This document shows, in pieces, positions 11,170-22,946 of a stretch of DNA of 64,000 nucleotides. Position 1 is the first letter of the stretch; every line of letters starts with the position of its first letter. The stretch covers positions 15,660,551 through 15,724,550 of the forward strand of contig CM033106.1 of assembly GCA_019321725.1 (NCBI GenBank). Reading direction: 5' to 3'. The position numbers and the translations under genes are program-made. The notes beneath the pieces were generated by a model that was not told the DNA's origin, made no database searches, and saw only the letters and a program-made list of their open reading frames with translations. The DNA comes from Paulownia fortunei (taxonomy: Eukaryota; Streptophyta; Magnoliopsida; Lamiales; Paulowniaceae).

Positions 11170-12293
11170 CATAGTTATTCAAATATTGTCCGAATCAAAT
11201 CTTTCGAAGATGTGTGCCTGACAATGAGATAGGTAATATTGTCAAATTTTGTTATTCAGAAGCATGTGGTGGTTATTTTTCTGTAAAGAAAACTACTGCA
11301 AAAATCTTACAATGTGGATTTTATTGGCTAACTCTTTTCAAAGACACTTACACTTTCTGCAAAAGTTGTGAAAATTGTCAAAAGTTAGGGTCCCTTTCAA
11401 AGAGAAATATAATGCCCCTACACCCTATCCTAGTGATTGAAATCTTTACTGTTGGGGTATTGATTTTATGGGACTATTTTCATTATTATTTAGTTTTCTT
11501 TACATATTGGTTGCCATAGATTATGTTTCAAAATGGATCGAGGCAATTCCTTGTTGAAACAATGATCACAAAATAGTGATAAATTTTTTAAAGAAAATAT
11601 TTTAAGTCGATTTGGAATTCCTAGATCTATTATCAATGATGGCGGAAAATATTTTTTTAACAAAGTTTTTGGAACTTTAATGAGAAAATATGGAATCATA
11701 CATAAAATTGTAACTCCTAATCACCCTCAGACAAATGGACAAGTTGAACTTGCAAATAGGGAGATAAAACAAATTTTGGAAAAAAAGTTAACCCAAATCG
11801 TAAATATTGGTCTCTTAGACTTACCGATACACTTTGGGCATATAGAACTGCTTTCAAAACATCATTAGGCATGTCTCTTATAGGATAGTTTATGGAAAAC
11901 CTTGTCATTTACTTGTTGAACTTGAACATAAAGCTTATTGGGCAATCAAAATATTTAACTTCAACCTTAATGAAGCTTTAAAATTGCGCAAATTGCAAAT
12001 CAATAAAGTTCAAGAACTGAGAAATGATGCATATAAGAATTCTAAAATTTATAAAGCAAGAATCAAAGATTTTCATGATAATAAAATTTCAAGAAAAATA
12101 TTTGAGGTTGGTTAAAAGGTTTTGCTTTATAATTCTCGATTGCATTTATTTCTTTAAAAATTGAGATCAAGATGGAGTGGTCCTTTTGTTGTAAAAAAAG
12201 TATATCCTTATGGAGCGATTACATTGAGAATCCTAAAAATTGTAACTTATTTAAAGTAAATGGACAAAGAGTTAAACCATTTCTAGAAAATTA
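11170..12293 (+). pseudogene. gypsy-A integrase
   Basis: The Ty3/gypsy integrase shows the zinc-binding region ending CKSCENCQKLGS (about 11370-11400), then an eroded core (IDYVSKWIEAIPC, GIPRSIINDGGKYF) and PNHPQTNGQVELANREIK (about 11718-11770). The C-terminal end has SRWSGPFVVKKVYPYGAI and NGQRVKPFLEN with a stop at about 12291. Frameshifts near 11500 and 11870 and several stops break it. The RWSGPF...NGQR ending is typical of Athila-like elements. Confidence 0.87.
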
Positions 12294-12635
12294 ATTTTCA
12301 CAAGAGAAGATTCTTTTTCTTTCTAACCCTTGTTATGATTGGTGTTGTATATACTCATTTTCTTTGACTTTATTTGTTTTGAAAGTTTTTTTCTCTCTTT
12401 TAATTTATTTTTTTTCTTTTCATGGTTAAGTGGCGGATAACGGTACTCCGTGTAAATAAAAGTTGGACTTGTTAGTTTCCCACAACTGAAATCTTTGTAC
12501 AAATTTTCTTTGCTTTTCTCATTCTCTTTCTAGTTCTTTTCAAAATGGGTGACATTTTTCTAACTCTCAAGAAGTGATTTCCTTTTCTTCCTAAAAAAGC
12601 AATTTAAAATTTTATAAAATTAGGATTGAAACATT
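12294..12635 (+). other. gypsy-A post-pol spacer
   Basis: T-rich non-coding sequence follows the pol stop. No reading frame is recognised. Confidence 0.5.
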
Positions 12636-13110
12636 GAGGATGCTTATGCACAAGGGCATCTCGGAGGACATACGATGGATAATTGAAGCAAAGGTAAGAG
12701 CAGGTGAGTTTTCACATGAGTTTCCAGATTTGCTCACTAGATACATGCCTGGTTTTGGTAAAAGTATATATTCAAAAAAATGAAGGGCGAAAAAAATGAA
12801 AGTTTGTCACAATTGTACTAGATGGACTTGCAACAAAAAGTGTCGTTCTTTAGGAATGATCTCTAAAATTGAGAAAAAAAACTTAAATTCATTATGGATG
12901 GACTAAGAAAGGAGTCTTTAGATCATATTATATTGACTCTTGAGACGCATTCATGTGGATTGATATAATATGCAATTCTTGATTTATGGGATCGTTTTAG
13001 AAATGAATATGAGTTTTATAGTCTTGGAAATTTGACATTAAAAGAACCTATTTGCCAATTTATAAGAAAACTAGATGGGAAGCATATCCTCAACCCATAG
13101 AGGGCATTTA
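12636..13110 (+). pseudogene. Unassigned coding-like remnant in gypsy-A spacer
   Basis: A plus-strand frame from about 12640 reads MLMHKGISEDIRWIIEAKV and continues to a stop near 12780. Other frames downstream give FIMDGLRKESLDHIIL and LWDRFRNEYEFYSLGNLTL. The amino-acid composition looks protein-like rather than random, but I recognise no family. It could be an eroded element ORF or captured host sequence. Confidence 0.3.
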
Positions 13111-13336
13111 GCCGTTACTAGATGTAAAACTAGAGGAAGATGTGAGCCACAATCACAACTACACATGTAAGTAGATAATTTTTAAATTTTGTGTCCTTAT
13201 TTTCAACCTTTTTGACAAAACAAAAAGATATGTAATAAATGCATTCCTTATTCACACCTCAATAAATATCACCATACTCACTCTATTTTTTCACAACTTA
13301 TTTTGAAAAAGAAAAAAAATTAAAAAAAATTAAAAA

Positions 13337-13735
13337 AATAGAAGTTTCTTCAAATCACAAATTCAATTGCATTTGTGTTTTTTGTGGATCCAATTTTGAA
13401 AAAAAATGGTATGTTTATAAGGGCAATAACCTTGGTAGAACTTTGGCAGAGAGAAAAAAATCATTTACTATATGGGGGAGGCAGTTTGGGGTTAATGGGG
13501 AGTGTTGCTATTTCTGCTTATGTAGGAGGTGTCAAAGTTCTGGGAGTTATCCCAAAATCTTTAACAGTACAGAATATCACAGGTATGACCATTGGAGATG
13601 AGCTAAAAGTGTCACATATTCAGAAGAGAATGCCTAACATATTAAATAATGTGGATGCGTTCATCATTCTACCTACCAGTTTTGGTATACTGGAAGAATT
13701 ATTCTAAGTTGTCTCTTAGGCACAACTCAAATTAT
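13337..13735 (+). pseudogene. LONELY GUY-like cytokinin-activating enzyme, 5' fragment
   Basis: LOG enzymes release active cytokinin bases from cytokinin riboside 5'-monophosphates. From about 13337 one frame gives EVSSNHKFNCICVFCGS and then LGRTLAERKK; ICVFCGS is the LOG N-terminal signature. After a frameshift at an A-run near 13454 the next frame gives LLYGGGSLGLMGSVAISAY, KVLGVIPKSL, ITGMTIGDE and DAFIILPTSFGILEELF. The family motif PGGxGTxxE is degraded to PTSFGILEE. The codon expected to be the start reads ATA, and stops follow ELF and VVS. About 120 of the usual ~200-220 residues are covered with no intron. It lies between pol and the PPT of gypsy-A. Confidence 0.8.
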
Positions 13736-14923
13736 ACTCAAATATTTGGTTATTTGGTTAATATATTTTGCAATAATTATACTCAAATTTTATTTTGCAC
13801 AAATAGTTATGTTATTCTGTGCTCTAATTATCACTTGAATTTTCAACATGTAGGGATTGAATATTAGAACTTTTACTTTTGGTCTGTTGAGGTGAATGAC
13901 TGATAGTGCACCACTAGAAAAATGATTAAGGCATTAGACTTTCTAGCACTATTGTCAAATCAGCTTGTTCCCCATATGATGTTTCAAGAAAACATCCCCC
14001 TAGTAAATCACTTTGAGCCTTTCAATAAATAAATATTTTTTTTGTAATCATATCTTTTTGCCTAGCCTAAATACACTATTATCCAACCCTTGTTCTAAAA
14101 ATGATTGGAGTTTAAGAGATATTCAATTAACAATGTGAACTTACACAAGAAATTCAAGTTGGAATAGAAGATAAGTGTGGGGGAATTTCTCTTTAAAAAA
14201 AAAAAAGAAAAAAGAAAAAAGAAAAATTGCAAAATGCTACAAGTTGCAACTAAAAATAAGATGTTGTAAGATGAATAAGAAGGGTCCAATTCAATAATAA
14301 TAGACCCCAGTGTTGAAATTTGTGGAGTTTGAGAATTCTTCATCGATAAACTCTATGTATCTAATTTCATGAAGTTTTTAGAACCTTTGTTGCATCTTAT
14401 TCTTTTATTTCTTAGCTACATCACTATCCTTTGGCCCCATTACAACTTTCGTTGAAAACTTTTTGATTTCGTGTGGTGTCTTCAGTATAGTGGAGATTTG
14501 CACCATAGGAAGAGCAAATGATGTTTAACTTTTCTATTAGAGATTGGGTGATGGTTTTTGTAAGATTTTATGAGAATTTACTTATTTGAAGCATGCATAG
14601 TTTTGTCACTATTGACATTAACTATCCACACACACATTTGAGTATGCTTATTATAGAAATGTATAGACTTTAGAATGACTAAAAGTTAAACTCAACACTG
14701 ATTTGATTTTATTTTCATTTTACTTTGTTGCTTCATGAGAATAAAAGTTAGAAGATAGATATTATAGGTGTTTGTGGGTATCAATGCTAGAACCTTCACG
14801 AGACTATAACTCGTCCTCTTAGGCCTAAAAGGCTTGTCACATATGCTAAATGCAATCGTGGTTTCCTACAAAAGTAGATTAGTTTATGTTTGTTTTTGGG
14901 CTTGTTCGAGGACAAACAAGGGT
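13736..14923 (+). other. gypsy-A 3' spacer
   Basis: Non-coding sequence between the LOG fragment and the LTR. It includes a short direct repeat around ttatactcaaat just after the LOG fragment (about 13730-13790), an extra polypurine-tract copy at 14172-14188 and a purine run (14196-14226). Confidence 0.5.
14172..14188 (+). other. Extra polypurine-tract copy
   Basis: The 17 bases taagtgtgggggaattt are identical to the terminal polypurine tract at 14924-14940. They are followed here by A-rich sequence instead of an LTR. Confidence 0.75.
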
Positions 14924-14939
14924 TAAGTGTGGGGGAATT
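14924..14939 (+). other. Terminal polypurine tract of gypsy-A
   Basis: The run aagtgtgggggaatt lies directly before the TG of the LTR. It is preceded by ttcgaggacaaacaagg, a context familiar from Athila-like elements. Confidence 0.85.
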
Positions 14940-16560
14940 TGATAAGTGCATATTTTGACACATTTTTGTCTCAAATTCTTTATACTTTTCTTATTTTATG
15001 CTTGTTAATATTATTATTTTATTAATATTTTGTGTTAGGGAATAAATGGAAGCATGTTTCTAGACTTATGTAGTATTTGTAATTTGAGCATAACTTCATG
15101 ATCAAAAGTCCTATGGACTTGAAGCTTATTTTATTTGAAAGCCAAGAGATACAGGTATAATTTTTCTGCTTGAATCTCAGCCCAATTCAGTCTTGATTAT
15201 AGCAAAAAAATCATCCAAATAGTTCCACAAAATGGATCACTAAAATTCGGATCAGAGTTCAACCCAGTATTGACTTATTTTACCAATTGGGTTATATCTC
15301 TTGAGCCCAAATTTATTTTAGGCTAAAATTCGAATATGTTATACATAAGAGGTAAATAAACAAGTTTGAGGTAGACAAGATTGTGTGAAATATGTCAAAA
15401 TAGTCAAAACATAGGCTGCAAGTTGTTGCTATTGTTAAAGGATGACTCTTGGATATAACTTGGTAATTTGACCATATCTCCTTCATCCAACTGCCAAATT
15501 TAACAAACGATATATGAAAATATATCAAAACTGAATGATCTATAATTTTTATTCTTTATGTAGCTTCAAAATCTAGCTGTATCAGATCGAAAAATGCAAT
15601 TCAATGTAGTGGGTGAGAACTTGGTGTAACAACTTACCAACTCTTGGCAACTAGCATACCACTTGATTAACCCCTCCATTATTTGTTTGGCCTCTAGCTT
15701 ATTCCAAGTACTATAAATAGGTCATGTATTAAACTTGTAAGAGGAGGGGGGAGGGGTAGAGGGTTTCTTTAGACTAAGTTTTTTAGTTTGTATGTTTTCT
15801 AGTATTGTAAGTTTTCTAGTAGTAATAGAAATGTATTCTCTAGTTTCTCTTATATTTTTAGTCTTTGCTACTTTTATTATGTCTTTCTAAATTTTATTTT
15901 ACTGAGGAAAAAGGGTGAACCTCTTGATGGAGGAAGATGAATGGTTATAAGGGTAGAAAATATTTAAGTATATTGTATTATTATTTTTATTTTTGATCTA
16001 AACCCTACTTGTTTTGTGATGATTCTTGATTTATGTATCTCCAATGGTACAACAAATACTTGGGTTCATTTAGCTTATTGTATGGTTTTACCCCACCGAC
16101 TGCTAATGTGAATCCTTGATTTGTTGTTGACGAAGGTGTGTATAAATGCTTGATCCCATAAATAAGTATTGGCGTTAAAAGATAATTTGTAATAGTAAGA
16201 TAATATCATGATTACCTTATTGCATGAGTTATTTGATAATATCTTCCCATTGGAACCTTCATTATGTATGGATTCCAATTATGGTAATTAATAGATGTAA
16301 AAAGAATAATTAACCATTTCTCTATTCAAAACTCAAAAGTGAACCCCTAATCCTCAGTACTTTAATTACTTCAATTTTTCTTTAGTTACAATATGCATTA
16401 ATTGTTCATATATTTTGATTTACATAAATTTTATCTTTTTAGAAATATAAACTTGAATTCTTCAAACAACTTTCCTGTGGATCGACCTCGGACTCACAAA
16501 AAATTTATTACTTAATACAACCTGTACTTGGGTTTGCAACCTTAAAGTTGTAGCACATCA
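14940..16560 (+). repeat. 3' LTR of gypsy-A (about 1.62 kb)
   Basis: It starts TGATAAGTGCATATTTTG after the polypurine tract and ends gtagcacatca just before gypsy-B sequence. A TATA box lies at 15712-15719. The block actgaggaaaaagggtgaac to gatttatgtatc (about 15900-16040) is matched in reverse at about 30460-30600. Confidence 0.82.
15712..15719 (+). promoter_or_regulatory. TATA box of gypsy-A LTR
   Basis: Tataaata within actataaataggtcatg. Transcription would be expected to start around 15745, where a G-rich run (15741-15763) begins. Confidence 0.65.
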
Positions 16561-17015
16561 TTTTCAAAAAGAAGGTATATAAGTGCGAGTGGTCTATGTT
16601 CACATCACTTTGGCTAAAATAAGGTATGAATGAAACTTATCAAATATAAAGACTACCGCTAGAAATTCATTTTCAATTGTGGCATAATTTTGTTGTGCTT
16701 TATTTAAAGTACGACTAGCGTAGTAAATGGTTTAAAATACCTTGTTTATCCTTTGCCCAAGGATTGTACCAATAGCTATATCAGTTGCATTGCACATAAA
16801 CTCAAATGGTAGGCTCTAATCAGGTACCACCGTGATGGGTGCAGTGATTAGCTTCTCCTTCAAAGTTAGGAATGCCTGCAAAAAATCATCATAGAAGTTA
16901 AAATGTGCATTCTTAACTTGAAGACTTGAGAGAGGTTTAGCAATTTGTGAAATGTTCTTAATAAACCGATAGTAGAACCCTGCGTGGCCTAAGAAACTTC
17001 ATACTCCTTTCACCA
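16561..17015 (-). pseudogene. gypsy-B RT connection and RNase H (truncated)
   Basis: Minus-strand reading gives LGHAGFYYRFIKNISQIAKPL, then a LKEKLITAP block, FEFMCNATDIAIGTILGQ, YYASRTLNKAQQNYATIENE and FIFDKFHSYLILAKV. These are RT-RNase H connection and RNase H landmarks of Athila/Tat-like elements. Stops fall after VVPD, after NKVF and near the left end, and the domain ends at the gypsy-A LTR boundary. Confidence 0.83.
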
Positions 17016-17700
17016 ATGAGAGATCTTATGACCATGGACAATACCTTTTTTGACCATGAAATGATATTTTTCCCAATTCAAAACGAGATTAGTCTCTTCA
17101 CATATAGCTAACACCAAATCAAGATTAGACAGGTAAGCATCAAATGAAGATTTGAAAATTAAAAAATCCTCCATGAAAATCTCAAGAAAATTTTCAACCA
17201 TATCATGAAAAATAGCCATCATGCATCTTTGATATGTAGGGGTGTATTACACAAACTAAATGGCATTTTCCCAATTGAAAATGTACCATAAGGATAAGTG
17301 AAAGTGATTTTCTCTTGATCCTCAGGAGCTATAGCAATTTGGTTGTAGCCCGACTAACTATCAAGAGAGCAATTAAATTCAAAACCCAAAATACTCTCCA
17401 ATATTTGATCAACAAAGGGAAGGGGAAAGTTGTCTTTTCTAATAACATCATTTAATTTCCTATAATCCATACACACTCTCTCTACCCCATTACCATCCAA
17501 GTTGGTATTAATTCATTTTGATCATTATGAAGAATGGTCAATCCTCCCTTTTTAGGCACACATTGTATAGGACTCACTCACGTACTATCATAAATGGGAT
17601 AGATAATACCTACATCAAGAAGTTTGAGGATTTTAGCCTTTACTACCTCTTACATCATTAGACTTAATCTTCTTTGTGGCTACACCACAAGCTTATAGCT
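17016..17700 (-). pseudogene. gypsy-B reverse transcriptase
   Basis: From the right, the frames show a GIIYPI block and CVPKKGGLT, RVCMDYRKLNDVIRKDNFPL, SGYNQIAIAPEDQEKITFTY, MPFSLCNT, then after a frameshift MMAIFHDMVENFLEIFMEDF. The catalytic FMDDF box reads FMEDF, so the first catalytic Asp is replaced by Glu. LVLNWEKYHFMVKKGIV follows. The frames are broken in several places. Confidence 0.87.
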
Positions 17701-18391
17701 CTCCTCCATTAAGATTTAGTGCATGTAAATTGAGGGGCTAATTCCCTTAATGTTTGTTATCTTCCATCCAAATGCTCTCTTATACTCTCTACGGAATCTT
17801 AGGACTTTTTCTTCCATCTCACCTATCAAGTAAGAAAAAATGATTGCCGACAAGAAATTTGAATCATCAAGATAAGCATATTTTAAATGAGGGATAAGAG
17901 GTTTAAGTTCAAGGATAGGAGGCTCTTCAATGAATGACTTTTGTTTTGTTGATAGGGGCCTCTCTAATACTTCAAATCATGGTTGAATGCTCGGTTGGCG
18001 TTCAAACTTGCCATAACAACTCTTATCTCTTTATCATCCTCCTCTTCTTCCTTAGCAAGAACTAAGCACGTCTCCAACTTAACTTTGAACCTTTTCTCTT
18101 GCAAGAATTCATTAGCTAAAGAGTCAAATGCATCAATTTTATAACATCTATGCTCATCATCTTGATGCTTCATGGCTTTGAATGCATTAAAAATAACTTG
18201 ATCATATTTTAATCTAAGTATTAACCTCTCTAGTTAAACATCAATTAATGTCTTACCCGTAGTTAGGAAGGGTCTACCTAGAATGAGAGGTGTGTCCACA
18301 TCTTCTTCCATGTCCAAAACAAGAAAGACAACAAAAAATATGAAATTATCTACCTTGACAATCACATCTTCATTGATGCATCTAGGATACT
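17701..18391 (-). pseudogene. gypsy-B protease C-terminus and linker to RT
   Basis: Minus-strand reading gives VDTPLILGRPFLTTGKTLIDV (about 18240-18305), the C-terminal block of a gypsy retropepsin. A stop and the acidic linker KHQDDEHRCYKIDAFDSLAN (about 18115-18173) follow, and then a KRAFGW-like block before RT. The protease active-site part would lie to the right but is cut off by the copia-2 LTR. Confidence 0.75.
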
Positions 18392-20582
18392 TGTATTAGA
18401 GTAGGATGCTCGACCCCAAGTAGATTGGGCGTATTGTATTCTTTTCTTTTGTAAGATAATCTTATTGGGAATCATATTAATAAAATGGCACTTTCTTTAT
18501 CTTATGTCTTACATTTTCTTTCTGCCTATTAGATAAAGTCCTCAGATCAAATTTAGCTATGGGGCATGGTCGCGCATATGATGGGAATCATTGAACATGC
18601 CTCTAAGTCTTTAGTCTTAAATAAGTTCCAGGTCAAGGGCTTTTTGAGATAGGACAACAAATAGACCATTAAGACTTTAGTATACAATGCATACTCATAA
18701 GACGAGAATGCCTCATTTCATAGGCATTAGCGTAGTGACGCAAGTGCTTGTTAGAGAACAAGTACACTGAAGTGACCTGTTATAAATTTTGAATTGGAAA
18801 ATTTATTTGTCAAATTAAGAATCTCTATATTACGATAGTGGCGACTAGTCTTTTGACTTGAGGCACCATAGTAATCATATACGTGTCATGTCTTACTTTA
18901 ATACATTCTTTGATTGTCTAACAATCATAAATGAGTACATTGATATTGCATCTACATGTATGGAGGTTAATGAGTGACTAACAAAGGATCTGTTCACTTG
19001 TCTGGTAGAACAAGTTAATCTCCTATGTTTTCATAGTTCTTAACTCTGAAATTCTTGGCCAAGGTATGATGAATGTAGGAAAACGGTTTCTGATGATTCA
19101 TGAAGAGTCACTGGAAACTTGAAATTGAATCATAATTATTGAGTTGATTAAGGTTTTGAATATTTTCCATGCCCTAGACCTCATTAGGGAGATTAGTTGA
19201 CGAAATGACCTTACGTGCATGGTATTCATAATTAAAATAGGATCATTTGGTATTTCACTTAAGATTAGCTTTCCATGATTACTTGCTAGATGTTTTCATG
19301 GATAGTGAGGTTCTTGGATTTAGAGAGTTAATTCAAAGTGGATTAATTAATTGAAATAATTATTATTCATAAGTTGCAAATGTTGCATGTCTACTACTAG
19401 CTTAGTAGTGAACCTAAATGGTCACACACAATTTGGAATAATCACTAGTCTAAAATTAATTTAAGGAGTTGGATACAATTAATTAATTAATTAAATTAAT
19501 TAATTAAGGATTAAATTAATTCAAATTCTTAATTAATTAATTCAAATTTGTTGAATAAATTATCTAATTATGTAATAGGATTATTTAATTAGACTCAATA
19601 AGATTGGGAATTCAAATTGGAGTGAATTAATTAGTTGATTGGATTAATTAATTAAACTTGGGCTAATTAATTAATTAGATTAATTAGGGTGCTTGATGAA
19701 GTCTTAAGCCTAACTTATAATGGCTCATTAGTAGAAGCTCACTTGGAATATTAGAAAAATTAAATTAAATAGGAAAAATATTTTTTCTTATTTAATTGAT
19801 ATAAGATATAATGTTGAATTTATCAGATAGGTTCAATGAATTTAGAGAAGAGAGGGGGCCGAAAATTTGTGGCCTTGTTTTCGGCCATTAAGAAAAGAGG
19901 GAGGAGGGATTTTGGATTGATGTAATTTGGTTTGTTAGGAAAGTCAGAGTTTCCAAACAACCAAATCAACATGTGAGACTAATATTAGGTTCGACCTAAT
20001 TCTAGTAGGCACCATAGAAATAGAAGATTGAAGACAAAATCCTATACTCCCTACACTCTCCAAAATTTAGCCAGTAGCAAAAGAAAAAGAAAAAGGTTTT
20101 CTTTCTCCTTTTTTCTCATCTCTTTTGTTCTTCAATGTATATTGTTCTTCTTCTACTAGTTGGACTAAGAATAATAATTATAAACACTTAATCTTTGATT
20201 CCACTGGTTGGATTAAAGATTAATGTTCGCTCCTTTTTAGGATTGAAAAAGAAAACAAAGAACACTAGCAAATTTTTTATTTTTTATTATTCTAGTCCAA
20301 GGTGTGGACTTCTTTAGAGAAATGACACATGGACTCCTTGGTGAAAGATTCGCAAAAATCTTGCAATTGATTGCCTCAAGCCTAGCATCTAAATCGAAGA
20401 GTTCGGAAAGGGCAACGACTTACATCACTGTCTTTATTTATGTTCCATTTTTAAACTTTTAATAACGATATTCATTAGAATTGCTATGAAACCAAGGGTA
20501 ATGCAATAAACATTATTGCATATTTGATTTAGAATTTTTAATTTCTGTTGCGTTTACCCCCTAGGATATAGTGAATCCAACA
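18392..20582 (+). repeat. 5' LTR of copia-2 (about 2.19 kb)
   Basis: It starts TGTATTAGAGTAGGATGC after gypsy-B and ends ...gaatccaaca one base before the primer binding site. It aligns over its whole length with the solo LTR at 35644-37846 and over its first ~870 bp with the 3' LTR at 29322-30200, with many mismatches in both cases. Confidence 0.92.
19473..19700. repeat. (TTAA)n-rich tract inside copia-2 LTR
   Basis: Repeated aattaattaattaaattaattaattaag-type units, largely self-complementary. A related tract lies at the matching place in the solo LTR (about 36730-36900). Confidence 0.7.
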
Positions 20583-20583
20583 G

Positions 20584-20596
20584 TGGTATTAGAGTC
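20584..20596 (+). other. Primer binding site of copia-2
   Basis: Tggtattagagtc, a two-mismatch version of the iMet site tggtatcagagcc, one base after the LTR. Confidence 0.85.
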
Positions 20597-20756
20597 ATGG
20601 TTCATGTTATTAATTGTTGATGTGATTGGTTTTGTATGCTTATTTGATGAACATGTTTTTGTAGCTTTTTGTATTTTCAATTTTTGGACACAATTGATTT
20701 TATTAATTACATGTAAAATATTTTAAATTTGTTAAAATATTTATGTAAATGCACAA

Positions 20757-20965
20757 TCAAGGCATACAATGCGATTAGACCTGGAGCTCTCGCGCTGAGC
20801 GCTACGAGGTAGTAGCAGCACGAGTGACTGTTGCCAGTGCATGCTGCTGCATGCGTGTGCACAATGTGTTGCTGCGTGCGTAGGTAGCCTGTTGCATGTA
20901 GGGGCTCGTTCTGGCTCAACAATGCACATGCAACTCAATGGTAGCTTGTCGTTCATTCGCACGAT
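20757..20965. other. GC-rich hairpin-prone island in copia-2 leader
   Basis: Local GC content rises sharply, with repeats such as gcatgctgctgcatgc, whose arms GCATGC pair across TGCT, and cgctgagcgc. Its position matches the GC-rich island of the copia-1 leader. Confidence 0.6.
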
Positions 20966-21932
20966 ATGCTATCGGGCATTCCGTTTACATGTGATTTTAA
21001 TAAATATTCTATTTTATTGATTTTAAATTAATTATTAATTTTAAAATGCTGAAAAATTATTTTTCATAAAATAGAAGATTGTGTCCAAGTCTTGAAAATG
21101 CATTGTTTAACAACTTGTTATTTGCTTTAAAATTCAAGTGATGAATGTTTATTGCATGTTTTATTTAGGGATGATCATGGGCTTATAACTGATGCAATTG
21201 AATGTTTTAATTATGTTTGAGTTTTTGGGGCCTGCGAGCCTCTTATTCTATTTTTGTATTACATTTAAATTATTGCAAAGAGAGTAAAATAAAAGGCGAG
21301 GTTTCTATTTTTATTTTGTAAATGAAGGACATTAGAAACCTAAAGGCCCATGTTTGTATGGGTTATTAAATGCAAAGAAAATAGAGTAAGAGATTCAAGG
21401 CCCCTGAATGTATGCGTACAAAATGAAATGTAATAGAATAGTTCTTTATATTCTACCTTTAGATTGACCTTGCCTCGTTTTTGGCTCCAATGGGTCGCAT
21501 AGGTTGGCCATGATCATCCCATTATTTTTTGTATATAATGCATGTTAGACTTTATTTAATGTTTTTACTTGCGCACATATGATGATAAACATTAAATAAC
21601 CCGCTTAGTAATTTAATTTATGAGGTATTGGAAAATTGAAAACCTCTTAAGTTTTTTTGAAACTTAATAAGAATTTTTTTATTTCAAGCAAAAATGGATG
21701 ACTTAGGTAGGACTTATTGTTCCATGCCTACTATGAAAGGTAGAGACACGAAGATACTACCACACTTGATCATTGGCCATGAGTCGTGGGGTGATCTTAT
21801 GTTGAAAAGTTGTGATCTCTACCAAACATAGAGATGCTCGTGGGATGGACTCATCATTATGTTGGCCATGAGTCATGGGACATCTTGATACTTCATCTAC
21901 ACGAACGTTTGATGGGTGTTGTTTGACACTTA

Positions 21933-22946
21933 GGGGGGTTGTTATGAAGGAAATGAATTAGGTAGAAATGGAATGAATTTAGGAATTGAATGATAATAGA
22001 AATGGAATGATATATGTATACCAATTCCTATGCTTGTATGTATAAGAAATGAAAAAGGAATGAAATTGTCATTTCTTGTTTGATTTCAACATCATTATTA
22101 GTAATTAGAAATGAGTGATGTGAATGGAATAAAATAGTTTTAATGACCAAATACCCTTTAGTAGAAAATTTATGAAATAAAATTATATTCAATATGTTCC
22201 GCATCAATGAATCTATTATTATTATTTTGATAGATGTTAAACAATATATATACATATATATAGAATATAGATAAAATCTTACACTAACATATTTTTTTAA
22301 AAAATACAAAAGATCAACAATTAGGTCTCGGAGCAAGTCTCAAATTTTATTTTATTTTTAAATTTGAATAGGAACTGAATATGACCTATTAAAATATTAC
22401 ACATATATTTTTTATTTATAATGTATGTATTTATGTGATATGAATTTATATATATATATAAAAATATATATCTATAATTATATATGTTACATATATACTA
22501 AAAATATAAATGTAATACTCTTATAATAATAATATAAAATTAATGAATAGTTTATGCTAATAATGTAAAAGCAATAAATATATTTAAAATTTTTATTTTT
22601 TAATAATTAAAATATAAATAATTATTTTTTTATTAATAACAATTTCTCATATATAGAAACTTCAGGTTCATAAAAATTTTGATGGTTTGAGTTTTGAGTT
22701 TATCCAATATTTTAGTTATATTTAGAAGGATAATTTTGTCAAAAATAAGTATAGCTTCATTCGTGACTGATTGGGAATGGTTAAACCAATGGGGGAGGAA
22801 GGGAATGGCTAATCCATATTTTTAGGAATGAGGATTCCTATGGGAATGAATATTCCTACCCCCAAATTATACTAATCATATGAATGGGCGTGGACTTGAG
22901 AATGCCCATTTTATTCCCACTCCATTCTCGTTTACCAATCATGCCA
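21933..22946. mobile_element. MITE-like insert, possibly Harbinger-type
   Basis: The ends are rich in GGAATG/CATTCC motifs on opposite strands and loosely inverted: left ggggggttgttatgaaggaaatg, right end reverse-complemented tggcatgattggtaaacgag. TTA flanks both sides (21930-21932 and 22947-22949), the target duplication of PIF/Harbinger elements. The core is AT-rich and non-coding. A 3 bp TSD and weak TIRs make this tentative. Confidence 0.5.

Larger units (their letters stand above)
9590..16560 (+). mobile_element. gypsy-A: 5'-truncated Athila-like Ty3/gypsy element
   Basis: The order RT, RNase H, integrase is the Ty3/gypsy order. After pol come ~2.6 kb of spacer, a polypurine tract and a 1.6 kb LTR that begins TGATAAGTGCAT, an arrangement typical of the Athila lineage. 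Gag, protease and the 5' LTR are missing. The coding parts carry many stops and frameshifts. A LOG-gene fragment lies in the spacer where Athila elements often hold extra sequence. The right end abuts gypsy-B. Confidence 0.88.
16561..18391 (-). mobile_element. gypsy-B: internal fragment of a Ty3/gypsy element
   Basis: On the minus strand, protease-end, RT and RNase H sequences appear in gypsy order from high to low coordinates. No LTR or integrase is attached. The fragment is cut on the right by the copia-2 LTR (18392) and on the left by the gypsy-A LTR (16560), where its RNase H domain stops abruptly. Confidence 0.85.

Noticed and set aside
9590..12293. Endogenous plant pararetrovirus (caulimovirid)
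   Set aside because: Integrase follows RNase H and a PPT plus LTR follows; no movement-protein region is seen. This is a Ty3/gypsy retrotransposon.
20707..20962. Overlapping minus-strand ORFs rich in Ala/Cys/His as a small gene
   Set aside because: They lie in the GC-rich leader island of copia-2, have no domain, and open frames are expected there from composition.
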